Below are positions 37,857 through 51,021 of a DNA stretch of 64,000 bases, piece after piece. Source of the stretch: Platanthera guangdongensis (Eukaryota > Streptophyta > Magnoliopsida > Asparagales > Orchidaceae). The DNA lies in contig CM077164.1 in assembly GCA_039583875.1 (NCBI GenBank), positions 68,913,628 through 68,977,627 on the forward strand. Direction: 5' to 3'. Below the pieces are notes generated by a model, which searched no databases, was not told the origin of the DNA, and worked only from the letters and a program-made list of their open reading frames with translations. Position numbers and translations under genes: made by a program. Every line of letters begins with the position of its first letter. Within the stretch, counting starts at the first letter, position 1.

Positions 37857-37906
37857 ATTTTATCCTCGAAATTACATAAAGGACATAAAGGAAAGAAACA
37901 AAAAAC

Positions 37907-39426
37907 TTAAATTGTACCTGAGTGAAACAACTTCGGGTATTCCTCAAACATAGTCTGCTCTCACTCCCAAGAGAGCTCCTCTCGACCGCAATTGTCCCAA
38001 CGGACCTTGACCATCCTGATCTCTTTATTGCGTAGCCGCTTGACTTCCGAGTCATCAACACGTACGGTCTTGAGCTTCGTCGTCAACCCACTATCAACCG
38101 GCACTTGATCGACCGTGATCACTTGCATAGGCTCTTTCACCGGCTTCCGCAGCACCGATATATGGAATACATCATGTAGACCACTAAGCTCCACAGACAG
38201 CTTTAACCGGTACGCTGCTTCCCCAATCCGCTCCAGAATCTCAAATGGTCCAAGGTACCTCGGGCTTAGCTTCTTCAAGCGCCGCACCCGCGAGACACCC
38301 TTAAACGGCTTTATCTTCAAGTACACCCAATTGCCAACAGTAAACTCCATGTTCCTGTGCTTGACATTATAGTACTTAGCTCGGCGGTCCTGAGCGATTA
38401 GCAACCTCTCCCGAATGGTGCTCACCAAAGAAGTAGCATACTCCACCTCTAATCGCTTATACAACTTCGATTCACCCGTTTCCAACAAGGACAACGACGT
38501 GCGACATTTTCTACCATAAAATGCCTCAAAGGGCTCCATTTGAATGCTCGCCTGGTAGCTATTATTGTAAGAGAATTCCATCAAGTATAGGTGATCTTCT
38601 CATTGCTTTCCAAAGTTCAGGACACACATGCAAAGCATGTCTTCCATTGTCCTATTGACCCTCTCGGTCTGCACATCCATTTACGGATGAAAGGCTGTGC
38701 TAAAACTCAGCTTTGTTCCCAACATATGCTGCACCAGCCTCCAATCATTGGACGTGAACCGTCCATCTCGATCACTCACGATGTTGCGTGGCACACCATG
38801 AAGCCGTACAATATTATCTACATACAACTTTGCGACACCTTCGTTAGACGATCTACGACCACCCAAATGGCGTTGTTCCCCTTTTACGACCTTGGCAACC
38901 CGTGCACAAACTCCATAGTGATGTCATCGAACTTCGACTCCGGAAGAAGCAAGGACTTCAAGAATCCCCCCATTTTTTGGCACTCCGCCTTCACCAAGGT
39001 GCAAGTTTGGCACTTCGCCACATAGAGCGCCACATCCTTTTTCAGTCTTGGCCACCAGAACAATTTCTTAATATCGCGGTACATCTTCGTGCTCCCCGGG
39101 TGAATTGAGTACTTGGTATGATGCGCCTCGTACAACAATTCCACCCGCAAATCTCCCACGCTTGGGACGCAAAGACGACCGTCTTTCCAAAGTAATCCGT
39201 CCTCCACAACGAATTGGGAATTTGACCCATCCATAGCCTCTATCATGAGTTGCTTCATGTGGACATCCATATCCAATGCCTGCCGAATCTGATCAGCCAG
39301 GTCATATTTGACTTCAGTACAATTCAATACTGCTTCAGCACTTGATTGCTTATCGACACAAAAGATCTCCAACGCCTCTAACTCCCGAAACAATCGCTCG
39401 TCATGGACCGACAACCAATTGGCTTG
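37907..39426 (-). pseudogene. Integrase with chromodomain, Tekay element 3
   Basis: The HHCC zinc site (H-H-T-K-Y-S-I-H ... C-Q-T-C) is near 38990-39125. Core motifs are E-F-V-H-G-L-P and V-S-D-R-D-G-R-F. The D of the first core position is changed to E relative to element 2 (D-F-V-H). G-P-F-E-I-L and a chromodomain-like tail (V-K-V-R-W-D, E-E-L-S-W-E, about 37940-38080) follow, ending at TAA 37907-37909. Frame breaks near 38870 and 38590 and a TGA in the chromodomain tail disrupt it. Confidence 0.85.
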
Positions 39427-40858
39427 AGCTGGGGACCGACGACTCAACGCGTCCGCAACCGCATTGCCCATACCAGGCACGTAATGCATCTTGAATGTAT
39501 AGTCCCCCACGAACTCATTCCATCTATGCTGCCGCATGTTTAGATCTTTCTGATCAATCAAATACTTCAGGCTCTTGTGATCGGTGTAGATATCAATCTT
39601 CACACCGTACAAATAATGCCTCCACAGATTCAAGGCAAAAATCACGGACGCTAACTCCAAGTCATGGACCGGATAGTTCCTCTCATGCACCTTCAGCTGT
39701 CTCGAGCCATATACTATAACGCTTCTATGCTGTAACAGCACACAAACCAAACCACTGCCCGAAGCATCGCTATAAATCTCCTAACCTTTGGTCCCACTCG
39801 GCGAACTCAATACAGGCGTCGTGGTCAACCGACATTTCAACTCCTCAAAAGCTCGCGTGTACTCCGACGTCCAAACGAACTTCTGCTCCTTCCTCGTCAT
39901 AGTAGTGAGAGGTAAAGCTATCCGCGAGAAGTTCTCTACGAAGCGCCTATAATAGCCGACAAGCCCCAGAAAGCTCTGGACTTCCGCTACCTTAGAAAGC
40001 TCAGGACACTCTCGTATCACAATAATCTTCGCTGGATCCACTACAATACCTTCCCCCACTCACTATATGACCGAGGAACGCCACTGAGGACAACCAATAC
40101 TCACACTTCGAGAACTTGACATACAATTGATTCCTCCTTAGCGTCTCCAAAACCAAATGAAGATGCCTGAAGTGATCTTCCTCACTCTGCGAGTACACCA
40201 AAATATCGTCGATGAAGACGATCACAAAATGGTCTAAGTACTCCCTGAAGGTCCTGTTCATCAAATCCACGAATACTAACGGCGCATTCGTCAGTCCAAA
40301 CGGCATGACCGTAAACTCGTAATGCCCGTATCTTATACTGAACGCTGTCTTAGGGATATCACTCTCCCTTATCCTCAGCTGATAGTAACCAAACTTGAGA
40401 TCCAACATAGAGTACACCGTCGACCCTACCAACTGATCAAAAAGATCATCGATCCTTGGGATTGGGTACTTGTTCTTTTCCGTTAGCTTGTTCAAATCTC
40501 GATAATTAATACAGAGTCTCAAGCTCCTATCCTTCTTCTTTACAAAGAGGACCGTTGCGCTCCAAGGCGACAAACTTGGACGCACAAACCCTTGCTCCAA
40601 CAACTCTTGAAGTTGCACCTTCAGCTCTGCCATTTCCTTAGGCGCTAGCCAATATGGAGATCATGACACAGGCTTCGCACCTGACACTAGCTCAATAGTG
40701 AAATCTATCTCCCGTTGAGGCGGGGCTCCAGGAAGATCTGCGGGGAACACATCAGGGAACTTAGCTACCATTGAAATACTATCCAATGTAGGCTTCGGCT
40801 TCGCAACCTCCACTAGTGTAAAGAACAGTTCTGCACCAGCATGAACCGCCTTCACCAC
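39427..40858 (-). pseudogene. Reverse transcriptase and RNase H, Tekay element 3
   Basis: RT is open over 40001-40633 with [20 protein letters not shown] and the catalytic box F-I-D-D-I-L-V-Y-S near 40210. A frame slip near 40060 joins it to the RNase H connection. RNase H shows S-D-A-S, D-L-E-L-A, Y-T-D-H and A-D-A-L-S-R-R, with a stop near 39783. A TGA near 40659 breaks the link from protease. Active-site residues are kept, frame integrity is not. Confidence 0.87.
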
Positions 40859-40859
40859 C

Positions 40860-41257
40860 TGAAGAACAGTTCTGCGGGGAATACATCAACGTCTTGCTCG
40901 ACCCTTTCAAGCCCATAAAAGTCATCTCACGACTTGCTCCCAACTTGACTTCCCTGCGACTGAAATCAATATAGGCTTGCTGCTCCGAGAGCCAGTCCAT
41001 GCCAAATATAACGTCGAACTCCACCAACGGTAGTAACGACGCTTGCAGATCGAACTCGTGATTCCCAATGCGAATCTTAACACCGCAGACTTTATCCGCA
41101 CGCATCGAACACCAATTCGGTAACAACACATCCAACTTGTTCTTTGCCATCGAAGAAGGTACTCCGATGCGCGATATGAGTCCTTCGTACAAGAAGGAGT
41201 GTGAAGCTCCCGTATCAAATAGTGCTCTCGCCGGAAACTCACAAATCAAAACAAATC
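40860..41257 (-). pseudogene. Aspartic protease, Tekay element 3, active site intact
   Basis: The exon begins at 41257 after the intron-like segment. The catalytic box is D-T-G-A-S (Asp codon 41214-41216) and the F-D-V-I-F-G-M-D-W-L block follows. It is the only one of five proteases in the window with the expected Asp. A frame slip near 40870, at a short repeated segment, separates it from RT. Confidence 0.85.
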
Positions 41258-41333
41258 CTAAACAAGCAGTGGTAAGGTAACATACGCATAACAAGTATTT
41301 AAAAGATTAACATGCTATAAATTTAAATTTTAC
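41258..41333 (-). other. Intron-like segment between gag and protease, Tekay element 3
   Basis: 76 nt, AT-rich, GTAAAA...TTTAG on the minus strand. Retention meets an in-frame TAA within four codons and leaves protease out of frame. Removal joins codon G plus GA in phase 1, giving the same V-T-G-F-V-L-I junction as element 2. Confidence 0.72.
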
Positions 41334-42662
41334 CTGTCACCACATCTGCCTGTTTGATGGCCTCCTGTTGGCCAAGATTATTAACCCTCGGTTGGGCCGG
41401 AGCATAATGGGACGCGGTTGACTCAACCGGCTTGCCCTTCTCTTCATAGGTTGCTCTCGTCTTCCTTTCGGACTTAGGATGTCCGCTCCAGCAATCGCGG
41501 GCAAAGTGCCCCGGTTTTCCACAAGTAAAGCATTCACCCGGGGTACGACCCGTTGTCACCCCAGAAGCACCAGAAGGAGGAGCTGGACCCGAAAGCCTTC
41601 TTAAAGAATTTGCGGTACCCAGACTTTGAGGTAGTCGGCACCTTGAACTCAGATTTCTTATCACCCAAGCTTTTCTTCGCTTGAACATTCTTCATGTCCT
41701 TCTCCAAGGACCGGGCCGTGTTGACCAAGGTCAAGAAACCCTGCGTCATCGACCACGAGAGTAGTAGGCTCAAGTCATCTCTTAGACCTTCGTAGAAACG
41801 GTTGGTCTTACGCTCCTCATCCACGATGATAGAGCTAGCATACCGACCCAACCTAGTAAACTCGTAGAGATACTCATCCACGCTACTCACTCCTTGTACC
41901 AACCTCTGGAACTCATTCTCCAAAGCTATCCTCTGAGTCGAAGGGAGATACCTAGCCAAGAACAGTCTCGAGAACTCCTACATCGAGACATCTGTAAGTG
42001 GCCTACCTCTCAATAGATACAGCTCCAAACCCTTCCACCACATCCTAGCGACTCCATCCAACAAGAACGTAGCTATAGTGGTCATCTGCCACTCCTCCAT
42101 CTCCGTTGCTGTCAATACTCTCTTCACACGGGTGAGCTAGTCTTCAGCTTGAGATGGGGTTCCCAACCCCAAGAATATCATAGGATTAAAGCTCATGACA
42201 TGTTTGAGCTATCACTCGGTTGCCCTCCTCGGCACCACCAGTTCCTCTACTACCTGATCCACCCTTCTCTGCTCAGCCGCTTGCAGTGGTACCTGCTCCA
42301 TCACAGGAGCGGGCTGCTGCACTTGCCTTGTAGGCTGCGCATTGATCATTGCAAACACTGCTTCAGCCACCAGTCGAATGGTTTCGACAGAAGGAGGTGT
42401 TGCACGAGCATCATTTGGTGCACTGCTAGCCTCAGAAACTCGATGTTCCGACGGCCCAGCACCGCTTCTGGTCACCTATAGTGGTACAAAACACCGTTAA
42501 GCGACCAAACAAAATTGCAAACAGCAATTATGGGAACACGCAGGTTCCCCAAACACGTGTATTTTCATTCCTAGGTGGAATTCATGGGTTCTTTTGTTGT
42601 TATAACGATGACGCACACACATGTGCTCACCCCCTCTTAAAAGAATTCGCCCACGAATTCAT
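41334..42662 (-). pseudogene. Gag, Tekay element 3
   Basis: The proposed first exon is 42631-42662 (M-N-S-W...), main exon 41334-42467. Capsid blocks L-A-R-Y-L-P-S-T-Q and F-Y-E-G-L-R are near 41790-41960. The zinc knuckle C-F-T-C-G-K-P-G-H-F-A-R-D-C is near 41490-41530. Defects are two adjacent stops near 42207-42211, a TAG near 41980 and a frame slip near 41590. The N-terminal frame has no ATG of its own and is preceded by an in-frame TAG. Confidence 0.78.
42468..42630 (-). other. Leader intron-like segment, Tekay element 3
   Basis: 163 nt, GTGAGC...CAG on the minus strand. Removal joins the ATG frame at 42660-42662 to gag in phase 2, as in elements 1 and 2. Confidence 0.6.
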
Positions 42663-42681
42663 TTTAAGCCTGACCAAAACC

Positions 42682-42699
42682 AGTAGTCTGATACCAAAT
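42682..42699 (-). other. Primer-binding site, Tekay element 3
   Basis: The minus strand reads TTTGGTATCAGACTACTG directly after the 5' LTR. Confidence 0.85.
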
Positions 42700-45569
42700 T
42701 GTAACACCCCCTATCCGTCGCATTGTATATAGCAGTAGGTCCGGCCGGGGCCCGACGCCATATACCACACACAGACAGGGTGGTTACTCAATGGAAACCA
42801 TCCAACCAATCCAACGTCCTACACAGAGCATTCTAGCGGAAGCAATTTAAAATTGTTGCATTGAACCCAACACCATCATGAATGTCCACTAATACGCCAA
42901 AAGGAATGAAGTACAGATACACAAGTACATGCCTTATGGCCTTACAATGTTTTCCTCCAATTACATGTTTCAAACCTCGGCACGCAGGCCGGCCATACAT
43001 GAATAAACAAAAACACTCAAAATTAGGCCTTCGAGGGCTGGCTCAGCAACTTGGGCTTTAGCCCGCTATTTTCGGCTCGGCTCCGCAGTACCTGCAAGCA
43101 CAATCCACCGCAATGGTGGCAAATCAAAGCAACGGTCAGCCATGGTGACCAAATTATAACGATTCCGCCTCCAATTAGGGGCGGCGATGCTCCTTCCCTG
43201 AAATTTATTAGCATAACCAAGCAGTATATAAATACATTGCATCACAGGCGTAGGCAGGCTCGACCACACACCCCATGCACTCAGGGTGCCTTCCTGGTGA
43301 ACCGGTCAATGTCACCTCAATTTAAGCCATAGACACCCCGGTCTCACCACCGCCACTTTGACGGCCACACTATGAGCAATTTGTCTTCCCGGCATGGGTC
43401 ACGTCATTTTAAGCCATAGACCGCCGAAGACCCTCATCTATGCCAACGATAAGTACCACGTACCCTTAGGTCGCTTTAACCGAACGACATAGAACGGTTA
43501 CGGTTCCATCTAACCTGTGCTCACATCGCAACGACAATTTAAGCCATATGCCCGGGTCAAACTTCTCCCGAGTCCTGTTTCCGTTACACACTTCACATAA
43601 CTCGGTTATGTTCAAGTTGGCTCCCAGGCCACCAAGTTGGCAGAATCACGTATCTGCCCAGTTTTCCGGGTGCACCTTGGAGTTAATCCCCAAGGCTCCT
43701 GATAAGCCCAGAATCCGCGACCTATCCGCGCAGCTTTCCAGATCGGGCGGCCTGATCATTCAAACCGCTAAGCCACCCAAGCCGGACGGTCTCCATGCCA
43801 GGCCGCTTCCAACGCCGACCCTGCTCAGCGAAAAGGGCCAAGGACCCAGCAGTCAACTTGCTAGGCGGAATCCGCCAGGCCGCGCGGCTTCCCTACATTC
43901 GTGTTTTCTTTCTCTTTTGCTTCCCCTCACCTCTGCCCGGTTCTCTTATACCCCGGACAGCCGGTAACTTTAGCCCTGCCCGCTTGGGCAGGCCCCCGAG
44001 CCTATAAAAAGTGGGAGGGTACACTCCCCAAGACACGCTGACTTGTATCCAGGAGCTCGCCTGTTAAGAGCTGCGTTCTCAAGTCTAATGTTTTGCAGCC
44101 TGTAGCCCAGCCGGCTTCCTCTTTTCTTCCTTCGTGTAACTGTTTCTCATTTTAAGTAAAGGAAAGCCCGCCTCAAGAGTGGCATTTAAGCCGCGGCGGG
44201 CTAACTCTGCTATTGTCGCTGCTAGCGACCTCTTTTCCTGTCCTTTAGCTGTGACCGCTAGTAACCGATTGGTCGACAGTCTCCTCCTTCCTTTCCTACC
44301 CCCGATGAACGAACCGTTAGCTGGTGGTGCCCGACTCCCTGTCCGTTTTCGTGCATCAACAGCTCCCTGCTGCAATCTACCTCGTAGAAAACCCGAAAAA
44401 CAAACTATCACACGGAGTCTTCGCCGGTCATTTATGCAATGCAACATCACCGATCCAGACCAACTTGTCCGGGTAGGCTTCACACATCATGCTTATGTTC
44501 ATTCTCGAATACGGACTCTAAACAACGGTGACTTTACATATCTACCCGAAGGAATGCCTCAAACTCACCGCAAACTCGTGAGAGCGGGCTTCCTATGTAA
44601 AAGAAGTAGAGCTTCACATGCTCAAGTAGAGAATCGTTACCATAGCATTCTTCCTTGGCACCATGGAAATGTAAGTGGATGAAAAGCACCGCACTCTCCT
44701 TGCCTCTGTAGATCTGAAGTCGGTTAGCGATTTGGAGCTCTGAAGCTCCGCCAGTGACTGGATCTAGGCTTCTTCTTCCTCCTTTGCTCTCCCCTTTCTC
44801 TTGACTTAGAAAGAGAACCACCCAAGTGAAATGAGGTTTTCAAAGGCCCAATCCCCGGTATATCAAGTAGGAACAACCCCCAACCGTCGGATCCCAAAAT
44901 AAGGAAACGAATGGCTACGATTCGTAGCTGAAAAGTAAAACCTGGGCCGAATACGGCCTGCGACATGCCCGTGTCCAGGGCCGTGTCCCTCATTCGCCGT
45001 CAAAATCAAAGTGTTACGAAACTTACACGGGTCCCGACACGCCCATGTTTAACCTGACATGCTCGTATTCCAACTGACACGGCCGTGTGGCTGGCCGTGC
45101 GCCCCCATCGACATAGCCTCGAAAACAACCCGAGACTCACACGGGTCTTGGACACGCTCGTGTCCTATTTGACACGCCTGTTTCAAACACGAACACGCCT
45201 GGGCTCCAGGCCGTGTTCACTATCTCGACACTACGTCGAGCGAAGTTCATCGACAACCCGACACGGTCTTGGACACGCCCGTGTCCTAGGCCGTGTTCCC
45301 TGTCTCGACACAACGTCGAGCGAAAATGTCGACTCCCCAGGCCGATTGTCGACACGGGCTCAACACGCCCTGAGACACGCCCGTGTCTCAGGCCGTATTC
45401 CCTGCCTCGACACATCGTCGAGCGAAAATGTCGACTCCCCGAAACGATCGTCGACACGGGCTTGACACGCCCTGGGACACGCCCGTGTCCCAGGCCGTGT
45501 GCCCCTTGCCAAATACCAGATTTGGCCCAAAACGCCTCCCGTCGCTCTTTTGAGTTTCGGGGCATTATA
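42700..45569 (-). repeat. 5' LTR of Tekay element 3, containing a solo LTR
   Basis: On the minus strand the start is TATAATGCCCC (mutated TGTAACGCCCC) and the end GGGGGTGTTACA. Without the 667-bp insert and its duplication it is about 2204 bp. Palindromic GACACGCCCGTGTC motifs cluster at 44960-45500. Confidence 0.92.
43700..44361. mobile_element. Solo LTR, Tat-like
   Basis: 662 bp beginning TGATAAG and ending CATCAACA, with GCTCC duplicated on both sides (43695-43699, 44362-44366). The partner LTR of Tekay 3 lacks it. It is GC-rich compared with its surroundings. A TATAAAAAG box at about 44003 on the plus strand favours plus orientation. Its minus-strand start TGTTGATGCACGAAAAC recalls Tat-clade LTR ends, which is a resemblance from memory. 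No internal sequence remains, as expected after LTR-LTR recombination. Confidence 0.85.
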
Positions 45570-46647
45570 ACTCCCGCGAATACCGCGAACGAGGTGGAGG
45601 TGGAGCAGTAGAAGACTCTCCATGATCATAAGTGGAATGGGGCAGAGGCACCTGAGGCACATCGAGGTCAGGATCCACCTCGTCGTCACTATCATCCTGC
45701 ACGTGCGGTCCATGCCTCGCAATATAATATGTGATGCCTCCCCGGCCCTGACGTGCGGTGATGAGGCAGAGGGATCAAAGGCTTGCCATCGTGATGGGTA
45801 CGGTCTTCGCGACCACTGTCATCGGGGGGAGGGCTGATAAGATGCCCATGTTCTTAACCAGGCGAGTGATGTAGGGTGCTACACAAATTGACCCTATGCG
45901 GGGGGTGTTGGCCTGGTGGAGGATGAACTGGGAGAGTTGGAAGCCTAGGTGGAGAGGATAACGAGACGACATTCTATAGAGGTACAACAAGTCCTGCCGA
46001 ATGACAACGCCGGAGCTTTCGCCCTGGCCGCTCAAAGTATGGCTCAGGAGGTTGTGAATGTAATGGAGGTCGGGGGAATATAATTGGGACGCCTTTAACC
46101 TCTTGGCCTCATATGGACTAAGGTCAAAAGCGAGCCGAGCCTAGATACCACCGGCAAGATCGCGAGAGGGGAGGTTGAAATGAATGTCGGAGTAAGCGGC
46201 ACTAAAGAGGAAAGACGCCTCATACACCCCTAGGTATTGGGTGAACTGGAGCAGGGTAAGTGTGTAAAAAGTGCCCACTACTCGAAAGAAGATGACCCCC
46301 TCATGCTCGCGATCAGAATCAATCGGATTAGGCCTAATATTTAAGTAAAATGAGGACAGGAACTCTAGTGTGAGTTCCTTAAAGCCTAACTCTTCTATCG
46401 CAAAGAATTTCTCCCAACCCAATACAGAAATTAATTCCCGGACATCCCCCGCTAAGTTTATTTCTTCTAATACACTCCAATCAATGGTGCGGATGTCTTG
46501 AAATTTCTTTGATTGGAGGCGGTTGTAACGGGCGGAATGCGCAGGATTGGTGAAGACTAGCAGCACAGCAGCGTCGCGCCACTCCGTAGATAGAGCCTAG
46601 AGCTCCGGTCGACGACAGCGACCGCCTTGGCCTCTTCCGGAAGACAT
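45570..46647 (-). pseudogene. Athila-type 3' ORF, N-terminal and middle part
   Basis: From the ATG at 46645-46647 the minus strand encodes a protein with F-T-N-P-A-H-S-A-R-Y and E-L-T-L-E-F-L-S-S-F, which I recognise as the Athila ORF family. A TAG interrupts near residue 17. Further frame breaks occur near 46140 and 45770. A P/D/E-rich tail is cut at 45570 by Tekay element 3. The ORF sits after integrase, where env-like genes of this clade lie. Function not established; no signal peptide visible. Confidence 0.8.
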
Positions 46648-47441
46648 TATCTGTGGAGAAAAGTAAAAGATTTTTGTTATATTTAGTTAGAAAATGAAAA
46701 TGGGAGAGTAAGAATGTGGAGAAAAGAGCAGAGAGGGAGGAGAAGTAGAGTAAAATCATAAATAATAAATGGTTACCACAGAGGGAAGATTGAGTAGAGG
46801 AGGCGAATCCGCGAATTGTGGAGGCAAAGAACACTCAAACCGAGTTCTGGTCTTGGGAGAAACGGGAGGATTGGCTGTAATCTGGAGATGGAAAGGAAGG
46901 GGAGGACACCACCCCTATATATAGTAGGCGAACACGGGTGCGCACACGGCCGTGTGTGTACCCGTGTTGAGGAATCTCTGCCTCGTGAAACACGGGCTGT
47001 GGGGGGCCGTGCGGTCAAACTGATAGGAAACAGCACGGCAGGCGGACACGGTCCACCACACGGCCGTGTGTGGGCCCGTGTCTGATCTGGCATAGCGCAT
47101 TAAAAACACACGGGTTGGTGGGTGACACGGGTGTGTACAATCTGACACGGGTGTGTCAGATGTGTCGACACAGTGGGACACGACCATACACACGGGTTGG
47201 TGTGAACCCGTGTGGTTCTCGGGATGAAATTGTCCTATTCCAGATTTAAGTGACACGGCTGGGCCTGGGGCTATGTTGAGCACACGACCACCCACACAGG
47301 CGTGTGGTGACATGTGTGCGCTTCTAAAACTCGAATTCTTCCTTAGGTGAAATTAATTACAGCAATTTTTTGTTCTTTCTTATAACTATACTTATACTAA
47401 AAATTTTAGAACTTCTGAATATTACTATATTTTTTATAATC
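46648..47441 (-). other. Spacer between integrase and the Athila 3' ORF
   Basis: About 800 bp without a supported gene. 46920-47330 is rich in ACACGGGTGTG and ACACGGCCGTGT palindromes like those in the LTRs of this element and of the Tekay elements. 46680-46830 is purine-rich on the plus strand. Confidence 0.75.
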
Positions 47442-48639
47442 CTAATCTAGACAAAGGCAGGTCTCTTGACGAGCGAAGTCTTTAGGGAGCTCATCATAAT
47501 AAGCCTTCAGTCGGTGTCCATTAACCTTAAAATCTTCCTTCTCGGGGTGGGTAAGTTCAACGGTGTCGTAGGGGAAGACTATTTTAACTTTGAAGGGTCC
47601 GAACCACTTAGACCTTAATTTCCCTGGGAATAAACGAAGACGGGAATTAAAAAGGAGGACTTTGTCACGTTTCTGAAATGTCTTGGGTTTGTGAAGGTGA
47701 CGGTCATGAAATATCTTGGTCTTCTCCTTATAAATCTGGGAGTTCTCATAGGCCATGGTTCTCCACTCATCTAACTGGTTAAGTTGAAGTTTACGTTTCT
47801 CCCCTATAGAATTAGTATCAAAATTCAAAGTGCGTATCGCCCAATACGACTTATGTTGTAATTCTATAGACAGGTGACAGGATTTGCTAAAGACTAATCT
47901 AAAGATGGTGGTCCCTATAAGTGTTTTGAAGGCGGTCCTATATGCCCACAAACAATCGTTAAGTTTTCTAGACCACTGCTTCATATTCCCTTCTATAGAT
48001 TTTTCTATGATCCTCTTAAGCACTCTATAGGAAACTTCAACTTGACCACTAGATTGCGGATGATAAGGAGTGGTTATCCTATGTGTAACTCCATACTTTT
48101 CCAATACTTTATCTAGCTGCAAATTACAGAAATGTGAACCCCTATCGCTAATAAGTGCACGTGGTGTGCCAAATCATGCAAATAAGGATTTTAAAAATCG
48201 GATTACTACCCTAATATCATTAATATGCAAAGCTTGTGCTTCAACCAACTTCGATACATAATCCACAGCTACTAAAATATATTTATTCCCCAAAAAAAAC
48301 TGGAAATGGTCCCATAAAATCAATCCACCACACATCGAATACTTCACATTAAAGAATATATTTTTGTGGCATTTCATGTAATTTAGAAATATTACCTGCT
48401 TTCTGACAAGAATCACATGAAAGCACATACCTTTGGACATCCCTGAATAGAAGGGTCCAATAAAAACAGAATCAAGAACCTTTTTTGCCCAGCGATTTGC
48501 TCCATAGTGACCACCGGCAGGGCCTGAATGACACTGCTCCAAAATTTTCCAACCTTCCTCCGCTGATACACACCTTCGTATAACGGAATCTGCACATATC
48601 CGAAAAAGAAAGTGGTCCTCCCAAAAGTAATATTTCAAA
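47442..48639 (-). pseudogene. Integrase, Athila-like element
   Basis: The minus-strand frame holds the zinc-site start (H-S-G-P-A-G-G-H-Y), core D in L-V-A-V-D-Y-V-S-K, D in L-I-S-D-R-G-S-H-F and E in S-S-G-Q-V-E-V-S. A stop at about 48171-48173 splits it. The C-terminal part ends at 47442 after G-P-F-K-V. The zinc-site Cys pair expected near 48400 is not clear. Same family role as the other integrases, decayed. Confidence 0.8.
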
Positions 48640-50441
48640 TCAGAGAAAAATTTCTTTTTCTGCTGGTATGAAAATTCTTTTGGAAGAACCTTAGCTACAA
48701 GATAGTTTGCATAATCTGCAAACCATGGATAATCAAGATGTCTATTTGTAGATATGGCAAATAGTGATTCCTCGGGAAATGTATCAGAAATTTAAGATTC
48801 ATCTAACATTGATCGTAGTGGATTTTCTAAACGTGAAAGATGGTCTGCCGCTAAGTTTTCTGCTCCTCGTTTATCCCTAATTTCTAAATCGAATTCTTGT
48901 AATAAGAGAACCCAACAGATTAAATGAGGCTTGACTTACGCCTTGGCTAATAAATATCTTAGGGCAGAGTTATCAGTATATACAACCACTTTAGATAATG
49001 TTAAATAAGATCTAAATTTATTGAAGGCGAATACCACTACTATTAGTTCTTTTTATGTAGTTGTATAATTCACATGTACATTATTAAGTGTTTTGCTAGC
49101 GTAGTATATAGGATGAAAGTGTTTGTTTCGGCGTTGTCCTAAAACAGCCCCTACCGCAAAACTACTAGCGTCACATATGATCTCAAATGGTTGATTAAAA
49201 TCGGGCGCGATCATAATAGTAGAACTAATTAATCTCTCTTTTAAAAACTCAAAGATATATAGACACTCTTGTTCAAAAATGAAAGGTATGTTTTTTTCTA
49301 ACAACCTGGTAAGTGGTTTAGATATTTTAGAGAAGTCCTTAATAAACCGACGGTAAAATCTCGCATGTCCTAAGAAACTTCTCACTGCCTTGATGGAGGT
49401 TGGCGGTGGTAACTTTTCGATGGTCTCAATTTTCGCTCTATCTACTTGGATTCCTTGGCTTGAGATTTTATGGCCAAGCACTAACCCTTCCTTGACCATG
49501 AAATGACACTTCTCCCAACTGAGTGCTAGGTTAGTCTCCTCACACCTCCTAAGAACTTTCTCTAAATTATCCAAACATAGATTAAACGAGTCGCCAAAAA
49601 CAAAAAAATCATCCATAAATACTTCCATGATATCCTCAACATATTCGTTAAAGATGGCTAGCATGCACCTTTGAAAAGTGGCGGGTGCATTACATAACCC
49701 GAAAGGCATACGTCTATAGGCAAATGTACCGAATGGGCAAGTAAATGTTGTTTTCTCCTGATCTTCTGGTGCTATAGGAATTTGGAAGTATCCAAAAAGT
49801 CCATCTAGAAAACAATAATAGGAATGTCCTGACAAACGTTCTAATATTTGGTCAATGAAAGGTAGACGGAAATGGTCTTTCCTAGTGGTATCATTTAATT
49901 TCCTATAGTCAATATAGACACGCCAACTTGTTACCGTTCGCGTAGGAATTAACTCATTCTTATAGTTAGCTACCACTGTTAGACCACCCTTCTTAGGAAC
50001 GACTTGGACATGACTAACCCATGAACTATCCGAAATAGGGTATATAATACCATCATCTAACAACTTAACAATCTCCGCCTTGACTACCTCTTTAATATTC
50101 GGGTTTAGCCTACGCTACAGTTGAATAGAAGATTTATAATTTTCTTCCAAAAGGATTTTGTGAGTGCAAAAACTAGGATTAATACCCTTTATATCAGATA
50201 TTTGCCATGTTATTGCACCTTTACATTTCTTCAATACAGTTATTAATTTATCTTTTTCAATATTAGACAGATTAGGGGAAATAATAACAGGATAAGAAGA
50301 ATTAGTTCCTAAGAATGCATACTCAAGATGATCCGGTAATTTTTTAAGTTCTACTATTGGTGGATTCTTAGTATTATTCTTAAGAGCTTCATGATCTCCT
50401 TGAGTAATCAAACTATATTTAGTCGTTCTATTCATCGTCAC
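48640..50441 (-). pseudogene. Reverse transcriptase and RNase H, Athila-like element
   Basis: RT is open over 49053-50063 with P-F-I-D-Q, M-P-F-G-L-C-N-A-P and the catalytic box F-M-D-D near 49600-49615. The upstream linker is 50115-50441. RNase H (about 48640-49350) shows C-D-A-S, Y-T-D and A-D-H-L-S-R-L-E, with stops at about 49050 and 48943. This gene order and the L-C-N-A-P variant fit the Athila/Tat branch. Confidence 0.85.
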
Positions 50442-50521
50442 ACTATTATCTAGAAAAAATAAATGTTCAACAATATCTTTATTTTTTTCTTCTTCTAGAT
50501 AGCAGTTTGTAATACAAATTT

Positions 50522-50974
50522 CTAAAGGATATTTACAATAAAATTAGAATTTATAGAAGGCATAATATTATCAATACCATGAGAAAAATAGCAATAGTCA
50601 TCATTATCTAAAGATTGTTTCATAGTATTGCCAATTTGAAAAGTGATTTCATCTTCTCCTACTCGCAAAACTAATTTACCATCAAAAACATCAATAAGCG
50701 CTATAGAAGTGGCTAAAAATGGACGACCTAATATAAGTGGTACTTCAATATTTTCATCCATATCTTGAATAACAAAATCAGCAGGAAATATAAACTTATC
50801 TACCTTAACCAATACATCCTCCACTATTTCTCTAGGATACTTAACCGATCGATCTGCTAGTTGGATACTCATTCTAGTTGGGCTAAGTTCACATAGACCT
50901 AGTTTCAAATATAGTTTATAAGACATTAAATTTATACTTGCTCCTAAATTCGCTAAAGCTTTATTTACTTGCAA
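50522..50974 (-). pseudogene. Aspartic protease, Athila-like element, active-site Asp changed
   Basis: The box A-L-A-N-L-G-A-S-I-N-L-M stands where Athila proteases usually have D-L-G-A-S. The Asn codon is at 50948-50950. The remainder (I-L-G-R-P-F-L-A-T) is well kept. The upstream part continues toward gag after a stop near 51020. Confidence 0.8.
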
Positions 50975-51021
50975 ATCTCCAATTAAACATGGAATTGAAA
51001 ATGAACCGGGATCCTTAATTT

